From Azolla pinnata (lineage: Eukaryota > Streptophyta > Polypodiopsida > Salviniales > Salviniaceae), in assembly GCA_037176905.1 (NCBI GenBank), contig JBBBWG010032719.1, forward strand, positions 3,557-38,718: a stretch of DNA of 35,162 nt. The letters run 5' to 3'. Shown piece by piece: positions 1 through 13,194 of the stretch. Numbering within the stretch: position 1 is the stretch's first letter; each line of letters opens with the position of its first letter. The position numbers and the translations under genes were made by a program. The notes beneath the pieces are model-generated. The model saw only the letters and a list, made by a program, of their open reading frames with translations, was not told the origin of the DNA and searched no databases.

Positions 1-1775
1 GGATGCTGAATCAGAGAGCCACGTAAAATCGGCATCGGAGCTCCAAAAAAGATCTATAAAAAAAAGATACCGCGCAACCAATACGACATGGTCTCGGAGA
101 TACTCACGAAGATACGATCTGCCTCAATCAGAAACGCCTTGACATCGCTCATATCTTCGCAAGCTACAGGTTTTTGTACTTTGTAACATATCGACGGGTA
201 AAAATCTTGCCGATGATGCGTGTCCTATGCGTGTCCCATGTATCCAACAGGATCAGATTTTGTAGTCGATTCTACTTGGTTTTATGAGCCTTCTTTTTAA
301 TGAGGAACAAGATTTCTGCTACGGCTACAGAATTGCAAGCCAGCTCAAGCCTTCTCTCCCTGACTTCAGTCTTTAAGCATCAAACTTGGAACTTACAACC
401 GCCGAATTGTGAAACTTGGGCATCTACGCACATTGACTTAACAGTATATATACCCTTGATTTATATCAGAAGAACTTGTGTAAGCAAGTGCAGCCAGGCT
501 AGCTTAAAGCAGCCCAACTCAAGGTTGAAGTTGATGAAGTAGCTTAAGGGTAAATTTAGTAAAGTGGCTTGGCCTTACCAAACAGCTCGAGCAACTCGGA
601 CTTTTTAAGCTTAGCCCCAAGCCAAGCTGTGTGCCATTGCCAAATGTTAAAGTGGTGCATATCTGTATGCAGAGATTCTATTTTCTTCCTCGGAAAGAAT
701 CCTACATGGTTATGACAACAATGAGGGAGATTATTTTACCCGATCTAATTAGCGAAAACACACGCTGACACTGATGGCGATACCAAAAATCTCCCTTCAA
801 GTAGTTTTTAAACTGTGCAAGATGACTCGAGTACACATCACTTGTACAACAAAGCAGCTGTCATCATTTCCTAGCATTATTGGTTCATCAAAATTGGTTG
901 GGGTAGAGTACCTCTCAATAGCAGTCTTTGGTCCGGTGTTCTCTTCCTTGGCCTCCAGAGAATAACACCTCTGAAGCATAGGAGCTATATCGAGAACTTG
1001 CCCACTGTCGGCTCAATGCAGACTAATGAAAATAGTTGATGGTGTACAAACTTACCAAGGAGCCAGAATCGCTCTGAACAATGTTTTTAATCACCCACTT
1101 CATTTTTTAATGTCTATTGACAACATCAGCACAAAGTATAACTCTTTATCATATGAGAAAAGCTTCACACGCCATGCATACTGCCACTACAAAAGAAACA
1201 ATGCCAATCTTCCTTCTACTCCAGGATGTACAATTTGTTTCAAATATGACACACGGCTCTTCGTGGCCCCAAGATGATGACGTGCTCAGTGTCGATTCAG
1301 GAGAAGATTCCCGTCTCACAACCCAGCAGATAATACCATCCATCGCTTCCAGGAGACCTCAGGAGGAAAATGATGATCACGCAAGTCAAAATGACCGGCA
1401 TTCCAACTCCCAATTTTAATGAGCATTTACAATGGAAACAGTTGCCAAAATTGCTTCCATTCTCACTAAATTTCTTACCCTCGTGTCAAAATCTTTTAAG
1501 TATAACATTGATCAAAACCAGAGACAGCAAATTTTAAATCACCCATCTGCATCTGCAACCACAAGAGAAATATAATTGAATGTTAGGCAGGCATAATACC
1601 AGAGCATACGAAAATGCAAAACATATGAGATTTACCCTTAGGAGTAACAGGAGTGACACATCTCTAATTTGCAAACAATCTGCTTCATCATGGAACACCG
1701 CATTGACAAGCTTGCAAACAATGTCGCCGAATATACATTTTTATCTACACAGCTTTATCTGTGTGGGATCAGCTG
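1..1775. other. Intergenic / 3' flank of exportin-T, no gene recognised
   Basis: AT-rich sequence downstream of the exportin-T stop codon. The short open frames here (the longest is about 100 codons, at 1117-1419) show no recognisable domain, and I could not extend any of them across plausible splice sites. The part next to 1775 is presumably the exportin-T 3' UTR. The left edge could hold the 3' flank of another gene, but nothing supports one. Confidence 0.5.
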
Positions 1776-4700
1776 TTATCTGATAACCATGCTACCATTT
1801 TGATGCGGTCTCAGCTTTTCAACGAAGTGTTTGTAAAAGGACTTCAATTCTTTCAAGTCTAAATGCTGCTGCAATAGTGACAAAAAATCCAAAGTTCCCA
1901 TCAGATACAATCTCCGCTCTCAAATAAAGAAAATCTATGCAACGAAAATCACAGTACCTGAATTTGAAAACAATATTCCTCAGCTAGGTTTGGAGGACAA
2001 TGGACAGCAGGAAGCACCTTTGTGGCTTGGTGAATAAGAAATTCGTGTCCACAATGCTCATATATCACCTTTTGTGCAGCTACAATCTCACCGAAAAGTG
2101 AAAACTACAGTCATATCGACAATGTCAGTCCAAGCGAAACAATTAGGAGTTAATAAAAAACACTGGGTTTAGCCCAGTCTTACCGTGTTGGCATCTCGCA
2201 TATTAAAGGAGGGATCTAAAACACTATAGAGACAACACCTAGCAGCAAATGTTTCTACCACAAAGGCTCGGAAACCAGGCACCTGTATAAATGGAAACAG
2301 TGGTTCATATCGTACACAAGAAACTTTCTAAGAATCCTTGATCCAAAATAAACCCACACCTTCTCTTCTTCAGCACACTTGCCACACCAATCCTTGATGA
2401 GTTGTATGAATATCTGCACACACACCTGAGGCAAAGGAATCTTCTTTCATAAGCCAGTGTAATTTTCATCTACGATAAACAACATCAGAATTGGCGCACA
2501 CAGAAATAAGAAAAGAAAGTTCCTTCATCACCAATGTAGACACATTCCCCGTATTCATAACAGCATTTTAAATTAGCATACCTTCCGGACCAGTGCATCT
2601 TTGTGCTCACATATTGCAAGCATAATTGATTGGATTATGTCATTGAGAAGATGACTGCTCTCCCCTGATAGGAGAATAGAAGAAAACCCATTCTGACCAA
2701 TCATTAGCAGGAAAGTAAAAAAGGTGCGCTCAAGATCCCGCAATTCCTGTACTTCCTGCAAATAAGCACCAGAACATAACATTGTTTTAAAAAGAAAACA
2801 CAACCTTATGCCAGGATCAATTTGTATGTTCCTTTCTGCACATAAGGCAGGTTGAAGCCAGTCATGCTTTAGGCAGTTACCTCTGTATGAGATCCAGGGC
2901 CATCCGGAAGACCTTCCTTGGGTAATATGGCAATAATCTGACCAACAAGGAATGGAAACATTTCTTGAACAAGATTTTTTATTTCGGACTTGAACTTCCC
3001 CATCAGCTGATTGACCAGAACAAGAAGCTCCACCATCTCCTTTGGCTGTCAAGTAAGTAGGCCCGATATCAGCCATGAACTCATAACCAGAATAAGCCAG
3101 TTCAAATTGTTCCAATTGTGTATCAAGCATGAAAACAGCACACGAACAAGCTGTTCCTATGTTGAACGGTTGGATCTAGTTCATGGAGCATAGAACCTTT
3201 CAGACAACTAGCAACCCAGAAAATGATAAATTTACACTATGTATGAGCGTCCTTTTCTATCTACATTTCACCATAGAAATCTGTACATGGATACATCATT
3301 GTAGCTGCTAGGATTCCTAATATGTATGTACGTTTGTTAGTCTATTAAGCTGTAAATAACGTGGACATTATTGCTTATGTTATCTATTTATTTTGTGTAT
3401 TATATATAATCAGTTCGAATGCAGTATGACAATGAAATAAGAAAAACAAGCAAGAAATCCAACCACAAATAGAAGAAGACTTCTTCAAGCATTTCTAGTA
3501 ATCGATGCAGGATAATTTAAGGCAACAAATAATTGGGGATATAAAACCTCGATATCAAGGAGAAGCTGCTGGAAAACAGTTGGTAGAAACGGGAACATAG
3601 CACTACCAAGTGTCTCGATCATCCGATGTAGAAAGGATACCACCTGCACCAACAAATATAAGTAACTCATAGATAGAGAAATAAACCACAAAATCGAACA
3701 TCCTATGCCAACAACCAAAATCACCTTTCCTCGGAGAGGCTTATTCTTTGGAAATATTTGTAAAATGTGGAGTGACACATCCAGTGCCTGTTTATAACAC
3801 AGCACATAAATACGGTGGCCAGCAAAGTTGAGCTGCATCGACAAGCTAAAACAAATTTCACCTGTTTAAAAAGGACACCGATGGCAGGGCGCATACTAGT
3901 TGCAAGTTGTTCTCCAAAACCCTATTTTTACAAGCACGTCTGGATCAAAATGGCTGTTGCAATATAGATTGCAGATTGAGGAAGATTATGCAATGGGTGT
4001 ACTTAATTCCATTTGTGCATGTCTATACCCGAAGGATAATCGCTAAAAATTTACATCAGTTTTCCATAGTGTTACCAATTGTTCCTAAGAAAGACATGTA
4101 CACATCTAGAAGGCAGTTACAGCTCTCATAGTTATAAGTCAGTGAAGAGGATAGCCGAACGGTATTGTGTTGTCCTTGCTACACCAATGATCACAAAGAA
4201 TGCAGTTTGAAACTAAAAGACATAAACGGATAAGTAGTTTAACTAAACTGCGAGTACAGCATGAATGACAAGTTAAATTACACTAGAAAGAATCTTGGCT
4301 TTAAATCACAAAAAGAAGAAAGATCACACCAAAAATGCTGGCAAAAAAGTACCTTGAAACAGAGATTTCTGACCAGTTTGGCTCAGATATTAGTAGGCAA
4401 AACTACACAGCATTGACAGAATTCTTGGGCTGGCCAGAATACAAAGACTAAATTCATATCCCATATTAGATCAAGTTACATTACTCTTCTATCAAGTCTT
4501 GATAGTTTTCATAACCCTTCATTAGAGAGTTAAATTTGCTAAGTCGTATGAATTTTCGTCTGTTTAGCACAATCTCAACGTTCATGGCTAAATGGCGAGC
4601 AATTGTATTCATCTTCTGCTCTTGCTTTGGTTCAACTTGGAACAAACTGGTCGTTGGATCAAGTAATGCATCAAGGTAAAAACAATGGATTAAAATCTGC

Positions 4701-7700
4701 AATGGCCATAATACAACTCGCCATAAATAATCTATCAGACTAAGGTCACCGCTTAGTTACAACTCCACAGGTAAAACGTGCAGAGTTACAACTCCACAGG
4801 AGTAGAATCATACTCAGGTAAAACGTGCAGAATTACAACAGTGTGATAATAATTTCCAGTTCTGTGCAAAACAGATTGAAAAGAAAAACCTGTGACAGAC
4901 AGAGGCCAGTAGCTGCATCTGTTTAGTATCCAGAACCAGGACATTCCCAATTTGCACCTTGCAAATATTCATGAAATGCCAATATTTGAATTTCTGAAAG
5001 TAGAGTGTCTTAAGTCCCGAAAAAGTATCAGCAAGGTAAAATTTGAGCTGAACCTTGAAACAGAAGTTGAATGAAACCGCTTAAAAGTTTAACAGCTGAA
5101 CTCGGATCAGTTTGAAAGTCTTGAACTAGTGCAATTCAGATTTCTAAGGTTGAAATTTGTATGTTTAAGCCAACTTGGCTAAGTTCAATTGGTTTAGACA
5201 TTTTGTCTGGCTTATAACCATATAAACAGCTTACATACCAATCAATTTTGTGGTTTTGTGATTCAAGTCACTTTGGTTTGGGCTAAAAAGAATTCAGAAT
5301 GGTTTGACTCAAGACTTCCAACATGGAACTGAATCGTTGCCAATGTAGCCACTATGTTACTCATGTGTTCCCTTCCCCGTATTGTTTTACATAGAGCAGC
5401 AAAAAAAATCCATAAATGCACATTCACATAACAAATGAGTAATGGGCATCCAATCCTTTATCGCTCCCTAGAATGGGATGCCTCAACGTAATATTCTTCT
5501 ACTTACGTGCTATGGCAATCCTTTGTTCCACCTAAATCAAATGAAATATTTGACATGCATTTGGTATGCCCAACACAAGAAAAGATAGAATTAGCTCCAT
5601 GGTAAAACCAATCACCATGATAAATCCTAGGTAATAGCAACCATACAAAACACAATATAAACCAGAACCTACATTGCGGGCAGGGAACCTGAACCACAAG
5701 GCTCCTTTAAACCATTTTTCTTCAGAGGAAAGTTATTTACTGACATTTTTTATGAAAGTATGTTAAATATATATCACACAAAGTTTTTTGGATGAACTAG
5801 CTGATAAATATCCTGCAGGTGTAGCTGCTTTGTGGTGATCCAAAAGACCATAGACTTTGACTATTCTACCCAAGCTTGATAAGCAATGCCTTGATTATAA
5901 GAGCATCACACCTGCCACATCCTGGCCTAAGAAAAATGTTTCCATGGATGCAATAGGTAGTTATAATGTTTGGTCCAAGCAATCAAATGTGAGATTTTGG
6001 AGGTTGTAGATAGGATCTCTATGGCATATATCAACCGTCAGTTTAAGCATTCTGGAGAACAAGAACAAAAAACCGTGAACATACTCGTTCAGTTTTCTAG
6101 AAATTTATAATTACATCTAAGTTGGACCTCATTCAAAGACTAAGAAAGTTTCCAAGACTCATTATACATTGAAGGATATATACATACATTACTGTCCTTC
6201 AAACATCTTATTTATAATGAGCCTGCTTACATATACATATATCTAGAGGAACATAGAGCAAACCTAAGGACATACCTTTACCCATAAGACTCTATAAAAC
6301 AATTCAAGTTTAAATACTCCCCCCCTCACTATTGATATTGTCCCTTAATGTGATGCGAACATATCCAAATTACACGGGCATGAGGTGATAGTTTCCAAAT
6401 TTGTTGGAAACTCTCACAGCTTTGACAGATCACTGGAACATTACTCCTGATATGGCCACACATTGAGCACGGAAAAACATAGTATTCTTGTTTCTCCAAC
6501 TACGTTCTGTTACATGCACATGTTATCCTTTCATAATATCTAAACTACATTTTTCAGTCTCAATACTGTCCCTGTGCGCCTGTACTGACAAGGGTTATTG
6601 CCCACCAAACAGCACAATTTTGAGCATTCATATGTAGCTTTGAACTCTAGTTTGATTAAGTAAGGAAGCAGGTCAGTTGGAGCGCTGGAGATAGCCTCAT
6701 ATTACAGGTAATTTAATAATAACAAGTCAGATAATATTAGTATAAGACAATGTAGGTAACCTCATTAGAACATAATAAGCGTCAATGATTCTGATACTAA
6801 ACACAAGGAAGCATAAAAATGAGAACCAATATCTAAGAGGTAGATTACCTCAGATAAAGAGTTTCCATTGGAGAGGAATATAGAAGAGAAAGTTACAGTT
6901 ACGGAGTCGTTAAGTTTCTTTTTACAACCGAAACCAGTATTCGTAAGCTCCAAGTTTCTAATGCTCGTTATCAGAGTGTCTTAAGGTTGTGATTGTGAGT
7001 CCATTAGAAAATGAAACGCACTATAAACTCACTAAAACAAATTACGTGAAGTTTCCCTCTTCTTCTTAACTAGCTAAAATTCTTACTACCTATGCTGCCA
7101 CACCATAATCTGATTGGAAAGATACTAGCTAAACAACCAGTAAAGTGCTAAAATTAGAAATCAAACATGATTAGTAAATACCTGGAAAACATTAAATAAA
7201 AATTTTAACAATTACAAAGCAAACCTAAAATTACATAAAAACAATTATCTACCTTGCTTAAAGAGCTGATTGCTACAACAACTTGTTGCAAAGCTACTGC
7301 AGTGGCAGACGGTCCTACAGCGTCTTCTCCTGGAGGTCGAGTAGATAACAATGTTTCAACCTGGAAATTTGATGAGATGGTGAGGAATTCCTTATAGAGC
7401 TAAGAGAAAATATGACATCATTGAACAAATACCATCTTATAGGATCAATGTAACCTTCATTGTCTTTCATCTATACGATAAATAATGATAGACAATACAC
7501 AGTTCTTTTTAGGGGAACCAAATTTACTAAAATAAAATTTACAGGAAAGGAAGTGATAGCATGCAGCTTCAAGTGCTAAATTGTGTATTTTACTGGAAGC
7601 AAAAAAACATTGACTTGTTCTGCACATAAAACAATGAAACTCTAACTAAGCATAAGAAAAAAAGTATGGCGTGTCTGTACCACTGTTCTCATCATAACAA

Positions 7701-10129
7701 GCATCTAGTACGTGATTTGTGAAGTATTTAATACAACCTTATCTCGAATCAGATCAGCTAAGAAAACACTGATGTGTAGGTCAGGTAATCCCAAATATAT
7801 GGAACAAAACACTGATCTAACAAGCTCTAATATAACCACTAGGAACTATTATTAATAGGATGGCATACTAACTTCCTATTAAACAATTCCAGTGGAAATA
7901 ATTCTTTTCTCGATATATTCCTGAAAATTAAAGGAAACGAGCAACATACTTGGCTGCAAAGTGGTAATAGAAGAACAGATAAGAACTTGGTCTGCTTATC
8001 TTCAGAGAGATCCTCAATTCCAAGAAGCAATCCAATGGCCTGGAACCATGTAAAGTTGAATCAAAATTTTGACACGACTTTGAGAATTATATCTCTATAT
8101 AAAGCAGCATACAGACCTCGAATGCATGGCTACCATCTTCAAAGCCAACGTTCTGGATAGTTTTGGCAAGTGCTTTGCCCGTGGTAAACCCATTAAGGAT
8201 GTCTTGCAAACTCTGCAAAATAAAGTACACAATTACTATATGAATTTTTGTAAAAACAATTGCAATCCTAGTTATACTCATGTTTGAATGTACTGTAGGG
8301 CAGGATCGGAAACACTGTGAACGTGCCCTTTTCAGACTCCATTCTAAGTGAGAATGTTAAATTTTAAAAGATCGTCCTTGTAACTCATAAGTGCATAAAT
8401 GTTGTACCTGGAGTACAACCTCCACATACGGAAGTAATTGGAGTCGCAATGTCTTCACAAACCTCATAAAAAGATAACTAGCCCTCCCGCTCACATTGGG
8501 ATTGGGATGATGTATCCCCCTTTTATCCAGGAAAACCTCAAGAACTACAGGAATATACTCAGGATGCTGTTGCACAAATCGTGCATACCTTGTCACAGTT
8601 TCTAAAAAAGAAAGTGCCACCAACCGGTGTGAATGACAAGATATTCTACTTGTGAACAATATACTAGCCATTTCCTCCATATCAGTATTGCCAGATTTAA
8701 AAAATTCCTCCGTTAATCCCTCCCCAAGAGTGTAAAAGAGTGTGATCGCTGCTTCTGCTTCTTGAAACGGTACCTCTGCATTTCCCAGAGATCTAGCAAG
8801 ATTTCCTTTCACAAATCCTATCGTTACAGTGGGAGCAAACCTGTGTATACTCCTAAATAACCCAAGCAAATCTTTCCTGTACTCAGACATCCTTTCCTCC
8901 TCCTCCTTACCGGTGTTGTCAGGCAAGTCTAGGGATTCTTGATCTTCAGGATCATAGCACATCCTTTTGCAAATGGCATCAAGAATATGTGTCAAGTGGC
9001 CTGCTTGCTTCTCAGTAGAAAACTTGATACCTTTCATCGCAGTTACATAGTTGGTGAAGAACTGGAATGTTGTGGACGATATTTCTTCCTCTCCGTATTG
9101 CAAGTAGAAGAAAATTGCGGGCAAAACAGCATTTAATAGTTCTTCGGTGCTTGTACCACCAGTTGATCCCCCCCCAGGCAGCTTCTTGTGACATTCTAGA
9201 ACTTCGTTAGCAAAGCAGGTGAGCAACGCACTCTGTTTCAAGGCCAATTCTGCCCCTTGCTTTTCCATGTTAGGTCCACAAATTCTACCAATTTGAAGCT
9301 GACCTAAGAGAGCTAGCTTTGATAAAGCATCCATTCTCTTTGATACAATGGCCAATAAGCAATCTAGAGCTGCAGTTCTAAGTTCAATACTCTCCTGGGG
9401 CGAGGTGACAAACTCGAATATGATGGGAACAAAAGTATCATTGGCAACAAGGTTGATATCGATCCATGCAACACACCGTTGTAAGGTTTGCAGCACCATG
9501 CCAGCTACCTGAGGCCTTGACTCTTTATAAGCCATGGTAAGGTTATAGCAAGCTCCCACTATTTGAGACACACATTGGCTTCTCATGGCATCTTTAATAC
9601 GAGTAGCCACAGCCATTTCATCGGATTTTCGAGGATAATCTAAGCTTATCACCTCTTCATCAAGCGTATTTAATACACGACAGAACATCTCAACCTCACC
9701 AGGTCCTTTCATTGCGAAGCTCAGGAGGTCCAAGAAGACAGAAGGCCAACCGGCAGGATAATCAAGATATATGAGGATCACAATAATCTGCGCTAGCTTA
9801 TTTTTTACAAAGACAGGCCTGGGCTTTGAAGAGGTGTCCACAGTATGGCCATAGCTAGACATCACACCAAGCACTGCATTTTGCAAGAACAATCTCTCAG
9901 TCACATCCATGAGGACGTATTTAGCTTTCACGATTTCTTCTAAGGTTTGGAGACACCAGAATTGAACCTCCTCATATTGTGAGACTCTAAGCTTCTCCAA
10001 ACAAGCCTGTACGATGTTAGGGGAACGCTTAGCTTGCTCACAATACCTCAACGCCTGAGCTTTTATCTGATCATTTACCCCTCCAGTCTGATCAAAGCTG
10101 TAGATAATGGCCTTCTCAAAGTCGTCCAT
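1776..10129 (-). CDS. XPOT/PSD: Exportin-T (tRNA nuclear export receptor, PAUSED orthologue), 13 exons
   Basis: This is a karyopherin of the importin-beta superfamily that carries mature tRNAs out of the nucleus with Ran-GTP; in Arabidopsis it is PAUSED. Coding exons in transcript order: 10129-8408, 8212-8117, 8039-7950, 7360-7253, 3921-3862, 3787-3725, 3643-3548, 3045-2881, 2755-2582, 2425-2360, 2282-2184, 2104-1958, 1868-1776. Every boundary has GT and AG and every intron is phase 0, giving 992 codons plus stop, close to the roughly 990 aa of the Arabidopsis protein. The N-terminus (MDDFEKAIIYSFDQ) and the Xpo1-like region (about residues 100-260, including DYPAGWPSVF) lie in the 574-codon first exon. 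Downstream exons encode typical exportin-T segments such as RPAIGVLFKQ, SFLHRMIETLGS, PKEMVELLVL and VCVQIFIQLIKDWC. The C-terminus is RPHQNGSMVIR. Intron 4 is 3.3 kb; the others are 74 to 502 bp. No frameshift or internal stop was seen. Confidence 0.95.
1862..1875 (-). other. NAGNAG tandem splice acceptor at the last exportin-T exon
   Basis: On the minus strand the intron ends ...ttgcagcag before CAT TTA GAC. Either AG can be used, and both keep the frame. They differ by one glutamine codon at the start of the last exon (exon start 1868 or 1865). Confidence 0.6.
3922..7252 (-). other. Large intron 4 of exportin-T
   Basis: A 3,331-bp intron with acceptor aaaatag before GGT TTT GGA GAA and donor AAG followed by gtagat. 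It is more than six times longer than any other intron of the gene. It is AT-rich, contains no convincing reading frame on either strand and no full mobile element that I can recognise. It includes the short direct repeat at 4757-4840. The intron could hold a decayed insertion, but I cannot show one. Confidence 0.85.
4757..4840. repeat. Short interspersed direct repeat inside exportin-T intron 4
   Basis: The words gttacaactccacagg and aggtaaaacgtgcaga each occur twice within about 85 bp, the second time separated by an inserted stretch. This fits a local duplication followed by a small insertion or deletion. Confidence 0.7.
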
Positions 10130-11066
10130 GTTTCAAAAGAACATACAAGGCCGTGACAAGAACTTTAACTCTTCTTATTATCGCATTCCTGGATGAAGGA
10201 GCTAAAAGGATTGAGAAGGTGCTTTCACCTATACCGCACTTCTGAGCAAGCTTTTGTGAGAAGCTTCGAGAGTAACCAGATAGAAAATGCCGTAACCACG
10301 CTTACCTCTTAATATACACGTTTGCTGAAAATGTGGTCGAACAACGAGCTAAACATTCCTCGATCGGTATCTTCAACCTCTTACGGCGTACTGTGATCGA
10401 GCGTTCAGCTCAAATGTCTCATTATTTTCCCAAAGTAAGCGTCGAGTCTTCTCATGGCCTCTACTTGATCAGTCGTTGTCCCACAACATAATCTCGGAGA
10501 CGGGACGAAGGAGGAGAAGATTCCGTCGCAAGCCAGGGAGCTTCTTATGAAGAGGAAGCTTCATGAAGACGCGATTCTACTGTATGCACCATGCAGAAAG
10601 GGGAGGCCCAAAAAAAGGGAAGGCCCGAAACGGATTTGGCGAGGGGGGCCTAAAAACAGGCAGAAGAAAGAAATCAAATCAAAGCAAAGCAAAGCAAACT
10701 GGATGGAAAGCTCCTGGAAGGAGCACGCAAGCGATCGATCGAGCTCTTCCTCTCTTCCTTCGTGGTCTTTCTTGCTGCGCGCATGGGCGCGCGACAGACG
10801 AAATGGCAGGAAAAATGCAGAGAAATGAGAGCGAGAAGGAGAAGCAGCAGGAGCTAAGGAAAAACCCCCTTCTGAGCCCTACCCCCTTCCAGAGGGCGTG
10901 TGAACCCACCCTTCCAACGCACACAATGAAAAACTATAATACACACATTATCACTGTTCTTCTTCTTATGTCTGTCTGATATACACACAAATTCTTTTCC
11001 AGATAAGAGTTCCTTTCATTATTAGTTAAAGAGAATACATGAGAAATTCTGGAGGGAATGCTAGAG

Positions 11067-11084
11067 AATATATATATATATATA
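11067..11084. repeat. (AT)n microsatellite
   Basis: Eighteen bases of uninterrupted alternating A and T in intergenic DNA. Confidence 0.9.
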
Positions 11085-12905
11085 GTACGATCAAACCCTG
11101 ATTTGTAACTGATGAAAACAACCACAACGGTGGCGGCTTGTGATTCCGTCATGGCCTTCCTTGTACTAATACGAAATTGCAGACCTCTGCCGCCGAGTAT
11201 CCATCAAAGTCATTGCGTCTGTTGCTCCTAGAATGGCATCGTACTGTCCTTTGATTGTATGTGCTGATTGGAACCGTGTTGCTTGTATTGCTTGAACCGG
11301 AGCCAGCTTCTGTCGTCTAAAGACCACGCGATGGGCTTGTTAGATTGATCGGAAGATTAGGCACCGCGAAAGGTCGCTTTAAAACCATGAAGAAATTTAA
11401 TCCGTATTTAACGTGTTTAATGGTTATACATTAATATATGTATTCTTAGTATTTATGCAATGCGTATTAAATGCTTACCATATATAGTATACGCGTACGA
11501 TATGCTAAACATTGATATATCGTGGAGACCGATCAAGATATTTTCTTGCAAATGTCCATTGCTTCGATAAGCCCTCGAGGTTGATCAAGCTACTTCCCTT
11601 TCAAGGCTTTCGATCCCATTGGCTGCCCAGTAGGAGGTGTGAACTTCACAAACCAGAAAAAGGAATTTGTGGGAAATAGAAATTTTACAAACTACTTGGG
11701 TTTTGATTCTAGAAGACATAGACCTCCCCCTTAATAGTCATTGTCATGGATTCAATAGAAAGACATAATTATCAATGTCTCACATGAAAATTTATTCTAT
11801 TATCACGAGCAAAAAGTGAATATATTTCGCATGAATAGTTTCAAGCCTCCCGTACAAATAAGTATTTAAAGCTTGAGCTTCTCATTAATCTTTAGAGTAA
11901 TATCATGTGAGATGTTAACTAGGTAGTTGTTCGTGGCATCCTTACAAAGAAGGTTAAGTGATAATCATGCATGAACTAAATGGTGTATGCTATGCAAGGG
12001 GCTCTCTCTTTGTTAGTGAATTGTTCTAGTTTAATGCTAACATTCTATGTTTTTTTTACTTCGACTCTCCTATTAACATAATAATCTATTTCATTGTTTT
12101 CTTATTGTGGTATTCTTGCCATCCTAAACTATTGTCGTCGACGAGTTTCGGCCATGAAATTCACATAATCACTTCGTTAGTGATGATTGTAATCATATTC
12201 TGTTATTTAAACAGTTCTTTACATTTTCTCTTTCGTAAACTTCAGTTGAGTGATTATAAACACGAACAGTAACATTATGCGCTCGATGAGACCTTGGTGG
12301 TTTTGCCCGGGTTTCCACCAACCCTTGTCATTTTCAATGAAAACTCGAGAAGAGCATTTTGATCAGTTTTGAATAGGTGTATGAGATGTTGATGGCCATT
12401 AATCAATTCCAAGACCTTTGTCATGGTGGCAAAGATGACAAATTGTAAGCACGATATTCGTATAAAAAAGATGGCACCACCCCCGAATAGATGCTGAGAA
12501 TGTACAGGGGTTGAAGAACAAGTGCGCATGGTGCAATGTCTTGTCTTCGAATCAACGAAACAATCTCTTGACTAGCAATTGCAACTCTTTAGTTAGAATC
12601 CGAACATTGAATTAACTCCAATGGTTTGCTCATCATTGCACGTCAATAATGTAGCAACTGAGAATGAAAATTTGCTTGACATTGGTTACGTGTCATTAGC
12701 TCGATAGAGCACGTCAAAGGCGTACTATCACTGCGTCCAAAGAACATACGAGAAGTCAATATATTACCGATCTCCATCACGCTGACAGCGAGTAGTCAGC
12801 AACCTAAAATTTTCACTCACTTGCTTGACACCAACGAGCTTCCACTCGCGTTTCTCGACCGTGTCATTCAAAGTCGACGAAGTCTGTCGATTGATACAAT
12901 TATCC

Positions 12906-13145
12906 CAACCATCTTCCGTCTGTCATTCGTTTCTGTTCTCTTCTACCGTTTTACTCTACCGTTCTATTCTATTGTCCCCGATCGTCTTCCGTTTGTCATC
13001 TTCTAGTGTTTAACTCTACTGTTCTAATCCAGTACTGTAAAATCCAGAATTGCAACCATCTTCTGTTTGTCATTTGTTTCTGTTTTCTTCTACTGTTTTA
13101 TCATACAGTTACATTTTACTGTTTTACTCTAGTGTTCTATTCTAA
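12906..13145. repeat. Degenerate pyrimidine-rich tandem repeat
   Basis: About three diverged copies begin near 12906, 12976 and 13051. Each starts with a version of cgtcttccgtttgtcat and is followed by variants of ttctactgttttactcta. The unit is about 70-90 bp. The array lies just left of the SR45-derived duplicate. Confidence 0.65.
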
Positions 13146-13194
13146 TGACTGATCTTTTTTTTACTCAAATCACATTTCTATTAACCGATCTTTT

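Larger units (their letters stand above)
10130..13194. other. Intergenic region upstream of exportin-T, no gene recognised
   Basis: The first few hundred bases (10130 to about 10550) should hold the 5' UTR and promoter of the minus-strand exportin-T gene. From 10590 to 10860 the sequence is purine-rich with short runs (aagcaaagcaaagcaaa) and a cgcgcatgggcgcgcg palindrome. An (AT)n tract lies at 11067-11084. The open frame at 10563-10979 is low complexity and resembles no family. From about 12800 the DNA resembles sequence at about 17,850-18,000, upstream of the intact SR45 gene. I see no RNA gene and no complete transposon. Confidence 0.6.

Noticed and set aside
1117-1419. 100-codon open frame left of exportin-T
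   Set aside because: No domain, no supporting splice structure, and alternative frames on both strands are equally open in the same stretch.
10547-10979. Overlapping open frames of about 90-140 codons upstream of exportin-T
   Set aside because: Low-complexity Lys/Arg/Ser composition in a purine-rich stretch, several frames open at once on both strands, and no recognisable motif.
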